Part shown: in pieces, positions 6,116-13,500 of the stretch
Layout of the letters: each line of letters starts with the position of its first letter
How positions within the stretch are numbered: position 1 is the stretch's first letter
Assembly: GCA_016208485.1 (NCBI GenBank)
Contig: JACQXY010000059.1
Span: 1 to 32,549, forward strand
Source of the DNA: Acidobacteriota bacterium
GTDB lineage: Bacteria; Actinomycetota; AC-67
Direction of reading: 5' to 3'
Length of the DNA stretch: 32,549 nucleotides
Position numbers and translations under genes: made by a program
The notes under the pieces: model-generated
The model's input: the letters and a program-made list of their open reading frames with translations, nothing else
Databases searched by the model: none
What the model was told of the DNA's origin: nothing

Positions 6116-7618
6116 ATGGCTCGCTGCCCGATGTGCGGTTTCGACGTGCCGGTCGACCCCGACGGTCGATGCTTTCTGGGACACCGCGTCCACGAGGGCC
6201 CTCCTCCGGCCGAGTCCGCGCCGCCGCCCGCCGCTCTCCAGGAGCCGCCTCCCGGCATCGAGATCGCGGCGCGGCCGGGATACGAAGCCCTGGCGGCCCT
6301 CGCCGACCGGGTCGCGCCTCCCGAAGGTCCCGTGTTCACGTCGCGCAACCCCTACGAGGAGCTGACGGCGCTCGCCCCGGCCGGGATCGCGGCCGGCGCA
6401 ACGCCGGAGACGGCCGCCACCTCCGAACTCGCGGCGGCGTCGAGCCCGCTGCTCGGCTTCGAGCCGCTGTTCGGCGTGGACGAGCTGTTCGACTCCGCGC
6501 CGGTAGTTGCGTCCGGCGCACCGGCGCTTCTCACCGACCGGCCCGCGGAGGCGCCGGCGCCGGTGGTCGCGCCGACGATGATGCGCGCAGTCGTCGCGGA
6601 GCCCGCCGCGCCGCCCGAAGTCGCGCCCGAGCCGCCCCCCGGCCCCTCCAGGGAGCTGTTCGTCGGCACACCGAAGCACCGCGGGCGGCGCGCGCTCGCG
6701 CTCGTCCTCGCGCTCCTGCTCATCGGCGGAGGCGCCGGATGGTGGTTCCTGTTCGGCCCGGCGAGGGGGACGGCGGAGGGCGCCGCCTACCGCCGGCTGT
6801 TCGTGGCGAACGAAGCTCACCGCTACTCGCTCGCGATGACCATGAAGGGGACGGTGGATGCGGGAGGCGCCGTGCAGCCCTTCGACGTGTCCATGGACAT
6901 GCGCTTCGCCGAGCGCACCTTGAAGGTGGATCCGGCAGGGACCGCGACCGTCCGCTACGAAGTCCAGGGCGCGAGCATGTCGGCGAACGGGACGACGGTT
7001 CCGCTCCCATTCGAGCGCAACCTCTCGATCACCGCGACGGTCGCGCCCGACGGGAAGGTGCTCTCGGCCGCGGGATCCGCCGGGTTCGGATTCAGCGACC
7101 TCGGACCGGTGACCGACCTGTTCGGCCCGGAGTCCTTCGGACCGCTCCTCCCGAGCGATCGCGTTCGTCCAGGGGACACCTGGACGGTGACCGAGACCCA
7201 GCGGATCCCCTTCCTCGAGAGCCCGCTTCGCACGGTGACCCGGAACAAGCTGCTGCGGATTCGCACGGAGGGCGGGGAGCGGCTGGCCGTCATCCGGTCC
7301 CGGCAGAGCATGCCTCTGAACCTCCGGATGAAGATCGCCGATGTGATGAAGGCCGCGGCCACAATGAGCGGCCAGGCCGCGCCCGACCTGCAGGTCCCGC
7401 CCGACGCCGTCTTCGAGTACTCCGGGTCCTCCTCCATGGACCTGATCCAGACCATCGTGGCGGCGACGGGCCGCCCGACCGCGGTCACCGGATCGGGGGT
7501 CATGGACATGACGCTCAAGATGAAGGGCATCCCGGGCGTCGGCGCGTCCGCGCTCCGCATGCACTTCGACATCACGGTCGATCTCGCGGAGCTCGGGGCC
7601 TCCGGCGTGACGGCGTAG
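6116..7618 (+). CDS. zinc-ribbon single-pass membrane protein of unknown function
   Basis: A 500-residue protein with three parts. The N-terminus has CPMCGF and a later C-x3-H (Cys4, Cys7, Cys19, His23), a possible small zinc site. Residues 28-185 are a Pro/Ala/Glu-rich disordered stretch. One membrane helix (about 192-213) is followed by an extracellular domain of about 285 residues rich in beta strands. That domain repeats hydrophobic Met-containing segments (LAMTMKGTV, VSMDMRF, VMDMTLKMKG), and its pattern of average-then-test strands resembles lipoprotein-like beta folds (DUF6263-type), though I cannot name the family firmly. The ATG at 6116 is set by GGGAGGA five bases upstream. The 164 bases between tRNA-Lys and this gene show nothing else. 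It may monitor or carry a lipidic ligand at the envelope; this is a guess. Confidence 0.75.
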   Translation: MARCPMCGFDVPVDPDGRCFLGHRVHEGPPPAESAPPPAALQEPPPGIEIAARPGYEALAALADRVAPPEGPVFTSRNPYEELTALAPAGIAAGATPETAATSELAAASSPLLGFEPLFGVDELFDSAPVVASGAPALLTDRPAEAPAPVVAPTMMRAVVAEPAAPPEVAPEPPPGPSRELFVGTPKHRGRRALALVLALLLIGGGAGWWFLFGPARGTAEGAAYRRLFVANEAHRYSLAMTMKGTVDAGGAVQPFDVSMDMRFAERTLKVDPAGTATVRYEVQGASMSANGTTVPLPFERNLSITATVAPDGKVLSAAGSAGFGFSDLGPVTDLFGPESFGPLLPSDRVRPGDTWTVTETQRIPFLESPLRTVTRNKLLRIRTEGGERLAVIRSRQSMPLNLRMKIADVMKAAATMSGQAAPDLQVPPDAVFEYSGSSSMDLIQTIVAATGRPTAVTGSGVMDMTLKMKGIPGVGASALRMHFDITVDLAELGASGVTA

Positions 7619-7728
7619 GTCCTCCGCGGGCTCCTTGCCGGGGACTCCGTCGGGGACGGATAATCCTGCCGCCGCGCGCGACCGCGGGGCCGCCGTGCGG
7701 CGCCGCGCGGCGCCGCGGAGGAGGGTCG

Positions 7729-8439
7729 ATGGCCGACACACATCTCGTGATCGTCGAGCGTCACGGCGCGGTCGCCGTCGTCACCCTCAACCGGCCGGAG
7801 AAGCGCAACGCGCTGTCGATCGCGCTGCGACGCCGGCTCGCCTCCCAGCTCCGTTCCCTCGCGGGAGACCGGGCGGTGGCGGCCGTCGTCCTCACCGGCG
7901 CGCCTCCAGCCTTCTGCGCCGGCATGGACCGCACCGAGTTCGGCGGGGACCGCCCGCACCGCCGGGCGCTCCTCGACTCCTCCCGAGAGCTGTACGCCTC
8001 GCTCAACGAACTTCCGGTTCCGGCCATCGCCGCCGTGAACGGCCCGGCGCTCGGGGGCGGCTTCGCCCTCGCGGCCTGCTGCGACGTGCGCCTGGCGTCC
8101 CCGACGGCCACCTTCGGCCACCCGGAGGTCGCGCTGCGGATCCCGGCGTCCTACGGCGCCCTGCTACGGGTCCTTCCGGATCAAGCCGCGCGCGAGCTGG
8201 CCTACACCGGCAGGATCCTCCGTGCCGATGAGGCTCTCCGGCTCGGCATCGTGCGACAAGTGGCCGAGGAGGTCGTCGGGCACGCGCTCGCCCTCGCCGC
8301 GGAGATGGCCGCGCACGGGCGCGCGGTTGTGGAAGACACGAAGCGCCTGGTGATCGCGGCTGCGGCGTCCGGAGGCGCCGCGCGCGCGTGGGAAGCCGAG
8401 CTGGAGATGTTCCGGCGCGCGCTCTTCCCGGACGGCTGA
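7729..8439 (+). CDS. enoyl-CoA hydratase/isomerase family protein
   Basis: A 236-residue crotonase-fold protein, about twenty residues shorter than typical hydratases, with loss near the C-terminus. The oxyanion-hole segments are present: FCAGMDRTEF at 62-71 and NGPALGGGFALAACCD at 104-119. Of the two catalytic glutamates of enoyl-CoA hydratase, the first is replaced (Ala113 in GGGFAL) and the second is kept (Glu133 in FGHPEV). This makes a plain hydratase doubtful; an isomerase, thioesterase or decarboxylase-like role is possible. GGAGGAGGG lies just before the ATG. It stands alone between the zinc-ribbon protein and tRNA-Glu. The acyl-CoA theme is shared with the thiolase at 4133, which is not in the same operon. 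Confidence 0.88.
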   Translation: MADTHLVIVERHGAVAVVTLNRPEKRNALSIALRRRLASQLRSLAGDRAVAAVVLTGAPPAFCAGMDRTEFGGDRPHRRALLDSSRELYASLNELPVPAIAAVNGPALGGGFALAACCDVRLASPTATFGHPEVALRIPASYGALLRVLPDQAARELAYTGRILRADEALRLGIVRQVAEEVVGHALALAAEMAAHGRAVVEDTKRLVIAAAASGGAARAWEAELEMFRRALFPDG

Positions 8440-8459
8440 CGCTACAATCGCCGCGTACG

Positions 8460-8532
8460 GTCCCCATCGTCTAGCGGCCTAGGATTCCGCCCTTTCAAGG
8501 CGGCGACACGGGTTCGAATCCCGTTGGGGGCA
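8460..8532 (+). tRNA. tRNA-Glu (anticodon UUC)
   Basis: A 73-base cloverleaf. The acceptor GTCCCCA pairs with TGGGGGC (one T-G wobble), the anticodon stem is CCGCC/GGCGG around CTTTCAA (anticodon TTC at 8494-8496), and the T arm is ACGGG-TTCGAAT-CCCGT. The discriminator is A and CCA is not encoded. TACAAT at 8443-8448 is a good -10. Two toxin-antitoxin pairs follow directly, but I see no duplicated tRNA 3' end that would mark an integrated element. Confidence 0.96.
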
Positions 8533-8608
8533 CTCGTACGTGTGTTCGGTTCAGATCGGCAGAGGACCGCCCCTCAACACATGAGCGCCATCGGTCCGAC
8601 GCCCGATG

Positions 8609-8614
8609 TAAACT
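8609..8614 (+). promoter_or_regulatory. leaderless -10 box of the HTH/AbiEii operon
   Basis: TAAACT, preceded by TG, ends six bases before the ATG at 8621. The spacing equals that of the other toxin-antitoxin promoters here and implies a leaderless mRNA. No convincing -35 is visible. Confidence 0.5.
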
Positions 8615-8620
8615 AACGAT

Positions 8621-9334
8621 ATGGACACCATCTCGATGAGCGAGGCGGCGCGCCGGCTGGGGGCGAATCTGCCGCGCGTTCAACGTGCCATCGTTCGGCT
8701 GGGCCTGGTGGTCAAACGCCACCCCGGCGGCCGGGTCCGCCTAACCGCGCGCCAGTTCGCACGGCTGCGCCGCGAGCTGGGGGTCGTGCCACCGGTTGAT
8801 GGACTGAGCCGAGTCGAGACGCAGGTGCTTGCCGCTCTTGCACGGGCGCCTCGGGGGCTCGCCTCAGCGCGTGCGGTCGCCCGTCGCGCCGGCCTTTCGC
8901 CAACCGCTGCGTCGGTGGCCGTTCGCTCGCTGGCCGGACGCGGCCTCGTGCGGCAGGAACGCGAGTGGGTCGCCGCCGGGCGCGCCCGCGAGCTGCAATT
9001 CGTGCGTGCGAACCTCGCCGCGCCGGAGTGGGCCACTCTCGCACCACGCCTGGCCGCCGTGCGGTTGCCCATCGCCCGCGAGCCCCGGCGTCCCCGTCGC
9101 CTTCCCGCCCGACTTCGGCATCTGTTCTGGAACGCAGACCCAAACCGGCTCGACCTCCGTCGCCACGGTGGCTACGTCGCCGAGCGCCTCCTCTCGAGCC
9201 ACGATCTCGACGGCATCGCGTGGGGATCTCGCGCTCTGGGCGCCCGCGACTGGGAGCAGGCTGCGCGAAATCGTGGTCTGTCCGCCGGGGAGAGGGCGCT
9301 CGCGCGCAACCTCGCTCGGGGCGCGCGCGGATGA
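8621..9334 (+). CDS. HTH antitoxin-like partner of an AbiEii-family toxin
   Basis: A 237-residue protein with two DNA-binding segments and a small C-terminal domain. Residues 1-40 look like an excisionase-type helix-turn-helix (ISMSEAARRLGANLPRVQRAI). Residues 62-120 form a winged helix of MarR/GntR type (ETQVLAALA, SPTAASVAVRSLAGRGLV). Residues 160-237 contain HLFWNADPNRLDL, then YVAERLLSSHDLDG, matching the short LFW-D...LD...Y..eRvL module I know from antitoxins paired with AbiEii nucleotidyltransferases. It probably represses its own promoter and neutralises the downstream toxin. The start at 8621 fits the -10 at 8609. Its stop overlaps the toxin start (ATGA). The combination of two HTH units with the FW module differs from the shorter classical AbiEi layout. 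Confidence 0.7.
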   Translation: MDTISMSEAARRLGANLPRVQRAIVRLGLVVKRHPGGRVRLTARQFARLRRELGVVPPVDGLSRVETQVLAALARAPRGLASARAVARRAGLSPTAASVAVRSLAGRGLVRQEREWVAAGRARELQFVRANLAAPEWATLAPRLAAVRLPIAREPRRPRRLPARLRHLFWNADPNRLDLRRHGGYVAERLLSSHDLDGIAWGSRALGARDWEQAARNRGLSAGERALARNLARGARG

Positions 9335-10011
9335 GCCTGCCCGGCTGGCTGAAAGCGCTGCTCCCCGGCGAGACCGCGGTCGCCTGGGAGAGAATCGCGC
9401 CGCTCGTACCCACCGAGGCCTACCTCGGCGGCGGCACGGCGCTCGCGGTGCACCTTCGTCATCGCCCAAGCCGGGACCTCGACTTCTTCTTCCACGAGGC
9501 GACCGTCGATCTCGACCGAGTGGCCGAGCGGCTCCGAACACACGGCCGGTTCGCCGTCACCCAACGGACCCCGGGCACGCTCAGCGGACTCTTCGATGAG
9601 ACGCGCATCCAGTTCTTGCGCGCCGGTCTCGAGAGACCCGAGCGCCGGCTCGAACCAACCTCGATTGTCGGCGCTTTGCGGGTCGCCGGTCTCGGCGATC
9701 TGCTCGCAATGAAGCTCAACGCAGTCGCCGGCCGCGCGCAACTTCGCGATTACTTCGACTTGATGACGATCGAGCGACGGGGAGGCCGCACGATCGAGGA
9801 GGGACTCGGCCTCTTCCTCGCCCGCTACCAACCCACCCACGAAGACAGCGCGATTACCCCGATCCTGCTCGCGCTCGGGCACTTCGACGATGTCGGCGAC
9901 GACCCGTTCCTGCCGGTCGAGCGCGCTGCGATCGTCCGCTACTGGCAACGGCGTCAGCCGGAGATCGTCAAGGCCCTCGAGCGCTACGGCGTCACCCGAC
10001 CCGTCCCCTGA
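9331..10011 (+). CDS. AbiEii/AbiGii-family nucleotidyltransferase toxin
   Basis: A 226-residue minimal nucleotidyltransferase. YLGGGTALAVHL at 31-42 gives the GG/S-type motif, and RDLDFFF (48-54) gives the paired acidic metal ligands Asp49 and Asp51. Downstream, DLLAMKLNAV with a conserved Lys and RDYFDL match the AbiEii family. Members such as MenT and AbiEii transfer nucleotides, in known cases to tRNA 3' ends, and arrest growth or abort phage infection. The start overlaps the antitoxin stop by four bases, which enforces tight coupling. The gene lies about 800 bases from tRNA-Glu. Target and phage role are inferred only. The hairpin-like ATTCCG/CGGAAT (10067-10084) after the stop has no T-run. 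Confidence 0.85.
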   Translation: MSLPGWLKALLPGETAVAWERIAPLVPTEAYLGGGTALAVHLRHRPSRDLDFFFHEATVDLDRVAERLRTHGRFAVTQRTPGTLSGLFDETRIQFLRAGLERPERRLEPTSIVGALRVAGLGDLLAMKLNAVAGRAQLRDYFDLMTIERRGGRTIEEGLGLFLARYQPTHEDSAITPILLALGHFDDVGDDPFLPVERAAIVRYWQRRQPEIVKALERYGVTRPVP

Positions 10012-10094
10012 GCAACTCCTCTCGAGCCCCCCGCCGAACGCATGCGAACCCCCCAGGAACGAAACAATTCCGCGAACACGGAATCCGTGCGGAG

Positions 10095-10125
10095 TTGACT
10101 ACGGCTGTCGCGCATGTGCTACACT
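10095..10125 (+). promoter_or_regulatory. promoter of the VapBC-like operon (leaderless)
   Basis: TTGACT (10095-10100) and the extended -10 TGC-TACACT (10120-10125) are 19 bases apart. The ATG at 10132 follows six bases after the -10 box, again predicting a leaderless mRNA. This rejects the upstream in-frame ATG at 10114, which lies within the promoter. Confidence 0.6.
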
Positions 10126-10131
10126 CTGCTC

Positions 10132-10386
10132 ATGAGCGAGGTTGCCTCCAGGGAGCTGCGAAACAACACGCGAGCGATGCTTCGGCGCGTCGAGGCCGGC
10201 GAGACCGTCACCATAACGGTGAGTGGCCGCGCCGTTGCCGTGCTCCAGCCACTCGGGCGGAGGCCGTCTTGGCTCGCTCGCGAGGAGTTCATCCGCCGGG
10301 TCGCCGCGCACCAAGCAGACCCCGGGCTCGCTGAGGAGCTGGCGAGACTCGCGCCGGAGACGACCGACGATCTTCCGCTGCCGTGA
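10132..10386 (+). CDS. Phd-type antitoxin paired with a VapC toxin
   Basis: An 84-residue antitoxin with the Phd/YefM N-terminal fold: SRELRNNTRAMLRRVEAGE, then TITVSGRAVAVLQPL. The C-terminal part (FIRRVAAHQADPGLAEELA, then an acidic tail) is typical for toxin binding. It should bind its own promoter and block the PIN-domain nuclease that follows, whose GTG start overlaps its stop (GTGA). It differs clearly in sequence from the Phd-like protein at 3578, so cross-neutralisation looks unlikely. Confidence 0.85.
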   Translation: MSEVASRELRNNTRAMLRRVEAGETVTITVSGRAVAVLQPLGRRPSWLAREEFIRRVAAHQADPGLAEELARLAPETTDDLPLP

Positions 10387-10769
10387 CTCGCGGGCTCGCC
10401 GACACAAGCATCTTCATCGCCCGCGAGTCGGGGCGGCCCTTGCAAACCGAGGCGCTCCCCGACGAGATCGGTGTCTCCGTCATCACGATCGGCGAGCTGC
10501 GCGCAGGGGTTCTCGCCGCAACCGACATCGAAACCCGGGACCGTCGCCTGGCGACGCTGACCCAGGCGCTCGCGCTTGAGCCGATCCCCATCGAGGCCGG
10601 CGTGGCCGAGTCATGGGCGAAGCTCCGGCTCCTGCTGCGCGACAGCGGGCAGCGCATGCCGGTGAACGACTCGTGGATCGCCGCAACGGCCATGACCGCT
10701 GGCATCCCGGTCATCACCCAAGACGAACACTACGTGCACGTGCGCGGCCTGAACGTCATCAAAGCCTAA
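10383..10769 (+). CDS. vapC: VapC-type PIN-domain ribonuclease toxin
   Basis: A 128-residue PIN-domain toxin with all acidic residues of the active site: Asp7 in ADTSIF, Glu38 in IGELRAG, Asp96 in NDSWIAATA and Asp114 in TQDEHY. VapC enzymes cleave specific RNAs, mostly initiator or elongator tRNAs and rRNA loops. The length is normal. The GTG start at 10383 overlaps the antitoxin stop by four bases. It converges on the oxidoreductase gene that ends at 10808, with a long inverted repeat in between. Confidence 0.92.
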   Translation: MTRGLADTSIFIARESGRPLQTEALPDEIGVSVITIGELRAGVLAATDIETRDRRLATLTQALALEPIPIEAGVAESWAKLRLLLRDSGQRMPVNDSWIAATAMTAGIPVITQDEHYVHVRGLNVIKA

Positions 10770-10790
10770 CCGCGTGCGGGTGACCTTCTC

Positions 10791-10837
10791 GAGCGCGGGC
10801 GTGCTCTTCAGGACGCTCTGGAGGCACGCCCGCGCTC
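10791..10837. terminator. 14-bp perfect inverted repeat between convergent genes
   Basis: GAGCGCGGGCGTGC at 10791-10804 is exactly complementary to 10824-10837 across a 19-base loop. The right arm lies within the last codons of the oxidoreductase gene. The position between convergent stops suggests a two-way terminator, but neither side carries a T-run, so it may instead work with Rho or as a decay barrier. Confidence 0.45.
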
Positions 10838-12067
10838 GGCGGCGGCGAGGAGCCTCGGCCGGCTCTCCAGCGGGCCCCACGTCTCGATCGCCTCGACGAG
10901 CGCTTCCTGCGGGACCGCGTCCGCGACGGCGGAAGCGGCCATAGCGAAGGTCAGCTCGGTCCGGCGCACCCCGTCGAGGCGCAGCGGCACGGCTCCGGGC
11001 GGGCGCGGCTCGAGCGAGTGCTCGATCGTGATGCGGCCGGCCGCTCCGTGCAATGGACGGCTCTTCTCGAGGCCGTCGGCCGACGAGATCACCAGCCGGT
11101 CCGGAGCGCCCACCTGGAGGTCCTCGATCGGCTCGGGGGCAAGGATGATCTCGGCGAGCGAGAACCCCTTCATGACCGTCACCGGGATGACGCTCTTCTG
11201 CGCAGCGTAGAGACCCGAGAGAACGCCGGCCCTGGCCACGAGCGAGGCAGCCGTTCCGACCTTCATGCCCGCGCTGCCGGCGAGGACCACACCCAGGCGA
11301 GAGTCCAGCGGGGAACGGTACTTCGTGGGGACGGCCTCCAGCCGGGGAGCGTCGCCCCGGCGGCGCGGGAGCGAGGACGCGTACTCGGGAACCCCGTCCC
11401 GCAGGGTGATCCCGTACCCGGGCGTCGCGCGCGCCAGGTCCGCGAGCCCGGCCATCCGCAGGTCGTTCCGCTTCATGTAGTGCGCGGTGCAGATCCCCCA
11501 CACGTCGAGCATCGCGAAGCCGTCGTGGGCGATCGCTCGGGCGATCACCTCCGGCAGGTCCGGGTCGGACGCGATCATCCGAGCGGTGAAGCCGGCTCCC
11601 GCTGCCTCGGCCAGCAGCCGGAGGTCGAAGGGCCGCTCGATGTTCCCCCCGGGGGTCGTCGCCGTGCGCGCCCCCGTGGGAGTCGTCACCGAGTGCTGCC
11701 CGCCGGTCATGCCGAAGTTGAAGTTGTTGAAGACGAGCACGCAGATCCCGACGTTGCGGCGCGCCGCGTTGATGAGGTGGGCGCCCCCGATCCCGCAGCC
11801 CCCGTCGCCGATCAGCACGATGACGCGCAGGTCCGGGCGCGCGAGCTTGATCCCGGTCGCGTAGGTGATCGATCGCCCGTGCAGGCCGTGGAAGGTGGAC
11901 AGGTCGATGCGGGAATCCGCGATCCCCTGGCAACCGATGTCGCTCACGACGACCGCGTCGCGCGATCCGAGGCCGGCGATGTCCAGCCCGGCGTCGAGCG
12001 CGCGGAAGATCGCCTCGTGCGAGCATCCCGGACAGAAAGGGAGGTCCTCGAGCCGGATGAGGCTCAC
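10808..12067 (-). CDS. 2-oxoacid:ferredoxin oxidoreductase, fused beta-gamma subunit
   Basis: A 419-residue protein. Residues 1-232 are the thiamine-diphosphate-binding beta subunit, with FCPGCSHEAI (Cys12, Cys15), GDGGCGIGG (87-95), NNFNFGMTGGQHS and a long TTPGGNIERPFD. After a linker (233-255), residues 256-419 match the gamma subunit: LAGSAGMKVGTAASL, IPVTVMKGFSLAEIIL and PDRLVISSADGL. Together with the alpha subunit at 12105 it would oxidise a 2-oxoacid with CoA to acyl-CoA and reduce ferredoxin. In the well-known KorAB enzymes gamma is fused to alpha, so gamma on beta is unusual. The GTG at 12067 follows GGGAGGA by four bases. It lies 37 bases after the alpha gene. Whether the substrate is 2-oxoglutarate, pyruvate or a branched acid is open. 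Confidence 0.85.
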   Translation of the reverse strand: MSLIRLEDLPFCPGCSHEAIFRALDAGLDIAGLGSRDAVVVSDIGCQGIADSRIDLSTFHGLHGRSITYATGIKLARPDLRVIVLIGDGGCGIGGAHLINAARRNVGICVLVFNNFNFGMTGGQHSVTTPTGARTATTPGGNIERPFDLRLLAEAAGAGFTARMIASDPDLPEVIARAIAHDGFAMLDVWGICTAHYMKRNDLRMAGLADLARATPGYGITLRDGVPEYASSLPRRRGDAPRLEAVPTKYRSPLDSRLGVVLAGSAGMKVGTAASLVARAGVLSGLYAAQKSVIPVTVMKGFSLAEIILAPEPIEDLQVGAPDRLVISSADGLEKSRPLHGAAGRITIEHSLEPRPPGAVPLRLDGVRRTELTFAMAASAVADAVPQEALVEAIETWGPLESRPRLLAAAERGRASRAS

Positions 12068-12104
12068 GCGGTCCTCCCGGCGATTGCGCGCGCCGCGGCG
12101 TGCC

Positions 12105-13208
12105 TCATGGCAACGCGGCCTCCAGGATCTCGCGCGCCTCGATCAGGGAGCCGTCGACCAGCGTGACGGACACGCGATCGATCTCCCCCGCGAGCGGCCA
12201 GATCTCTCGTGCGTACTGGCCGGGGTTCAGCTCCGGGACGACCACCCGCCGGACGCCCCGGAGGGCCCGCCGGATCGCCTCTTCGGGGACCGGGTAGAGC
12301 GTGTGGAGCACGAGGAGCGAGAGGCGGCGGCCCTCCGCGCGCGCGGCACGCACCGCGGCGCGCGCGGCGCGCGCCGGCGTCCCGTAGGCGACGACGAGGG
12401 CCTCCGCGCCCTCCTGGAGGTCCTCCCGGACGATCGCGAGCTCGCCGGCGCGCGACTCGATCTTCGCGACCAGGTGGCGGAGCTTCCGATCGGCCGCCTC
12501 CGGGTCGCTCGTGATGATCCCGCGCTCGTCGTGCATCGAGCCGGTGAGCCGCGTCGGTCGCTCCCCTCCGAAAGCAAGGAAGCCGGGGACGTCCTCGGGC
12601 GCCGAGAAAGAGTACGGAGGCCCTTCGCCGCGCGCGCGCGAGGCCACCGGCGGGGCGACGAACTCCTTCAGATCGACCGTGTCGTCGGTCAGCGCGAGGT
12701 CCTTGGAGCTGAGCAAGATGACCGGGGTGCGCAGGCGCTCGGCGGTGTTGAACGCCTCGACCGTCAGGCGGTATGCGTCGGCGTGGTTCGTCGCCGCGTA
12801 CACGACGAGCGGGTAGCCGCCGGAGGTGATCCACCGGGCGAGCTGGACGTCTCCCTCGGCGGTGGTCGTGGCGCCGCCGGTCGCCGGGCCCATGCGCTGG
12901 ACGTCCACGATGACGAGCGGCACCTCCGCCATCGTCGCCAGGCCGATGTTCTCGCTGTAGAGACTCATCCCGGGGCCGCTCGTCGCGGTCATCGCCTTCG
13001 CCCCCGCCATGGCAGCGCCGATGCAGAACCCGATCGACGCGAGCTCGTCCTCGCCCTGGATCGCCACGCCGCCGGTCTCCGGCAGGTGCTTCATCATCAG
13101 GTGCAGGATGCCGCTCGCAGGCGTGATCGGGTACCCGGCGAAGAAGTCGCACCCGGCGTGCAGCGCCCCGAGCGCGATCGCCTCGGAGCCGTCCAGATAA
13201 GCGCGCAC
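12105..13208 (-). CDS. 2-oxoacid:ferredoxin oxidoreductase, alpha subunit
   Basis: A 367-residue alpha subunit without an attached gamma domain. It has the pyrimidine-binding domain motifs AGYPITPASGILHLM, GEDELASIGFCIGAAMAG, ATSGPGMSLYSENIGLA and GPATGGATTTAEGDVQ. The C-terminal domain carries VLHTLYPVPEEAI and VVPELNPGQYAREI, like KorA and VorA. It starts with GTG at 13208; there is no Shine-Dalgarno, but a TACAAT box seven bases upstream supports a leaderless start. It is first of a two-gene operon with the beta-gamma protein. No ferredoxin-like delta subunit is nearby, so it should use a free ferredoxin. A remnant of a sialidase-like gene lies directly upstream in the same direction. Confidence 0.88.
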   Translation of the reverse strand: MRAYLDGSEAIALGALHAGCDFFAGYPITPASGILHLMMKHLPETGGVAIQGEDELASIGFCIGAAMAGAKAMTATSGPGMSLYSENIGLATMAEVPLVIVDVQRMGPATGGATTTAEGDVQLARWITSGGYPLVVYAATNHADAYRLTVEAFNTAERLRTPVILLSSKDLALTDDTVDLKEFVAPPVASRARGEGPPYSFSAPEDVPGFLAFGGERPTRLTGSMHDERGIITSDPEAADRKLRHLVAKIESRAGELAIVREDLQEGAEALVVAYGTPARAARAAVRAARAEGRRLSLLVLHTLYPVPEEAIRRALRGVRRVVVPELNPGQYAREIWPLAGEIDRVSVTLVDGSLIEAREILEAALP

Positions 13209-13215
13209 GACCTAG

Positions 13216-13221
13216 ATTGTA
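13216..13221 (-). promoter_or_regulatory. leaderless -10 box of the oxidoreductase operon
   Basis: On the minus strand TACAAT ends seven bases before the GTG start at 13208. There is no clear -35. The spacing class matches other leaderless candidates in the window. Confidence 0.5.
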
Positions 13222-13264
13222 GGTCCGGAGGGATCGCGGATCTCGCGGCCTTCGAACCGGAGGA

Positions 13265-13500
13265 CCTCCAGACGTCTCCGACGTGGAGGGGACCGAGGTG
13301 ATCTGCGTCTGGGACCAGGTGGGGCTCCCCGAGTTCAGGTCCAGCGACTGCGCCACGAACAGGTTCCAGGTCGCGCCGGCCCCGCCTCCGGGGAACGGCT
13401 TGCCGTAGGGGAGCTGAGTGACGACCGTGTCGGTGCCGATCCAGGCGACGTCGACCTTCCCCGGGACGCCCGCGGCGATCGCGGGGAAGAGGTTCCTCCG
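13265..13500 (-). pseudogene. frameshifted remnant of a BNR/sialidase-like secreted protein
   Basis: On the minus strand, 13500 downward reads NLFPAIAAGVPGKVDVAWIG, then GATWNLFVAQSLDLNSGSPT and WSQTQITSVP. This is the pattern of the C-terminal part of actinobacterial sialidase-like (BNR-repeat) exoproteins, where an AAG-PG-V-VAWYGT segment is followed by W-V-AQS. The expected next motif LHVGDV is present at 13288-13271 but in another frame, as if one C of a C-run near 13288-13291 had been lost. No start codon, signal peptide or N-terminal portion is recognisable upstream. The fragment covers perhaps 80 of several hundred residues, so it is a decayed 3' piece. Assignment is from memory of the family; the frame change is seen directly. 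Confidence 0.6.

Noticed and set aside
10061..10090. ATTCCG/CGGAAT hairpin after the AbiEii-like gene as a terminator
   Set aside because: The six-base stem is short and no T-run follows.
8460..10770. An integrated element bounded by a repeat of the tRNA-Glu 3' end
   Set aside because: No second copy of the tRNA 3' segment and no integrase are visible in the following bases.
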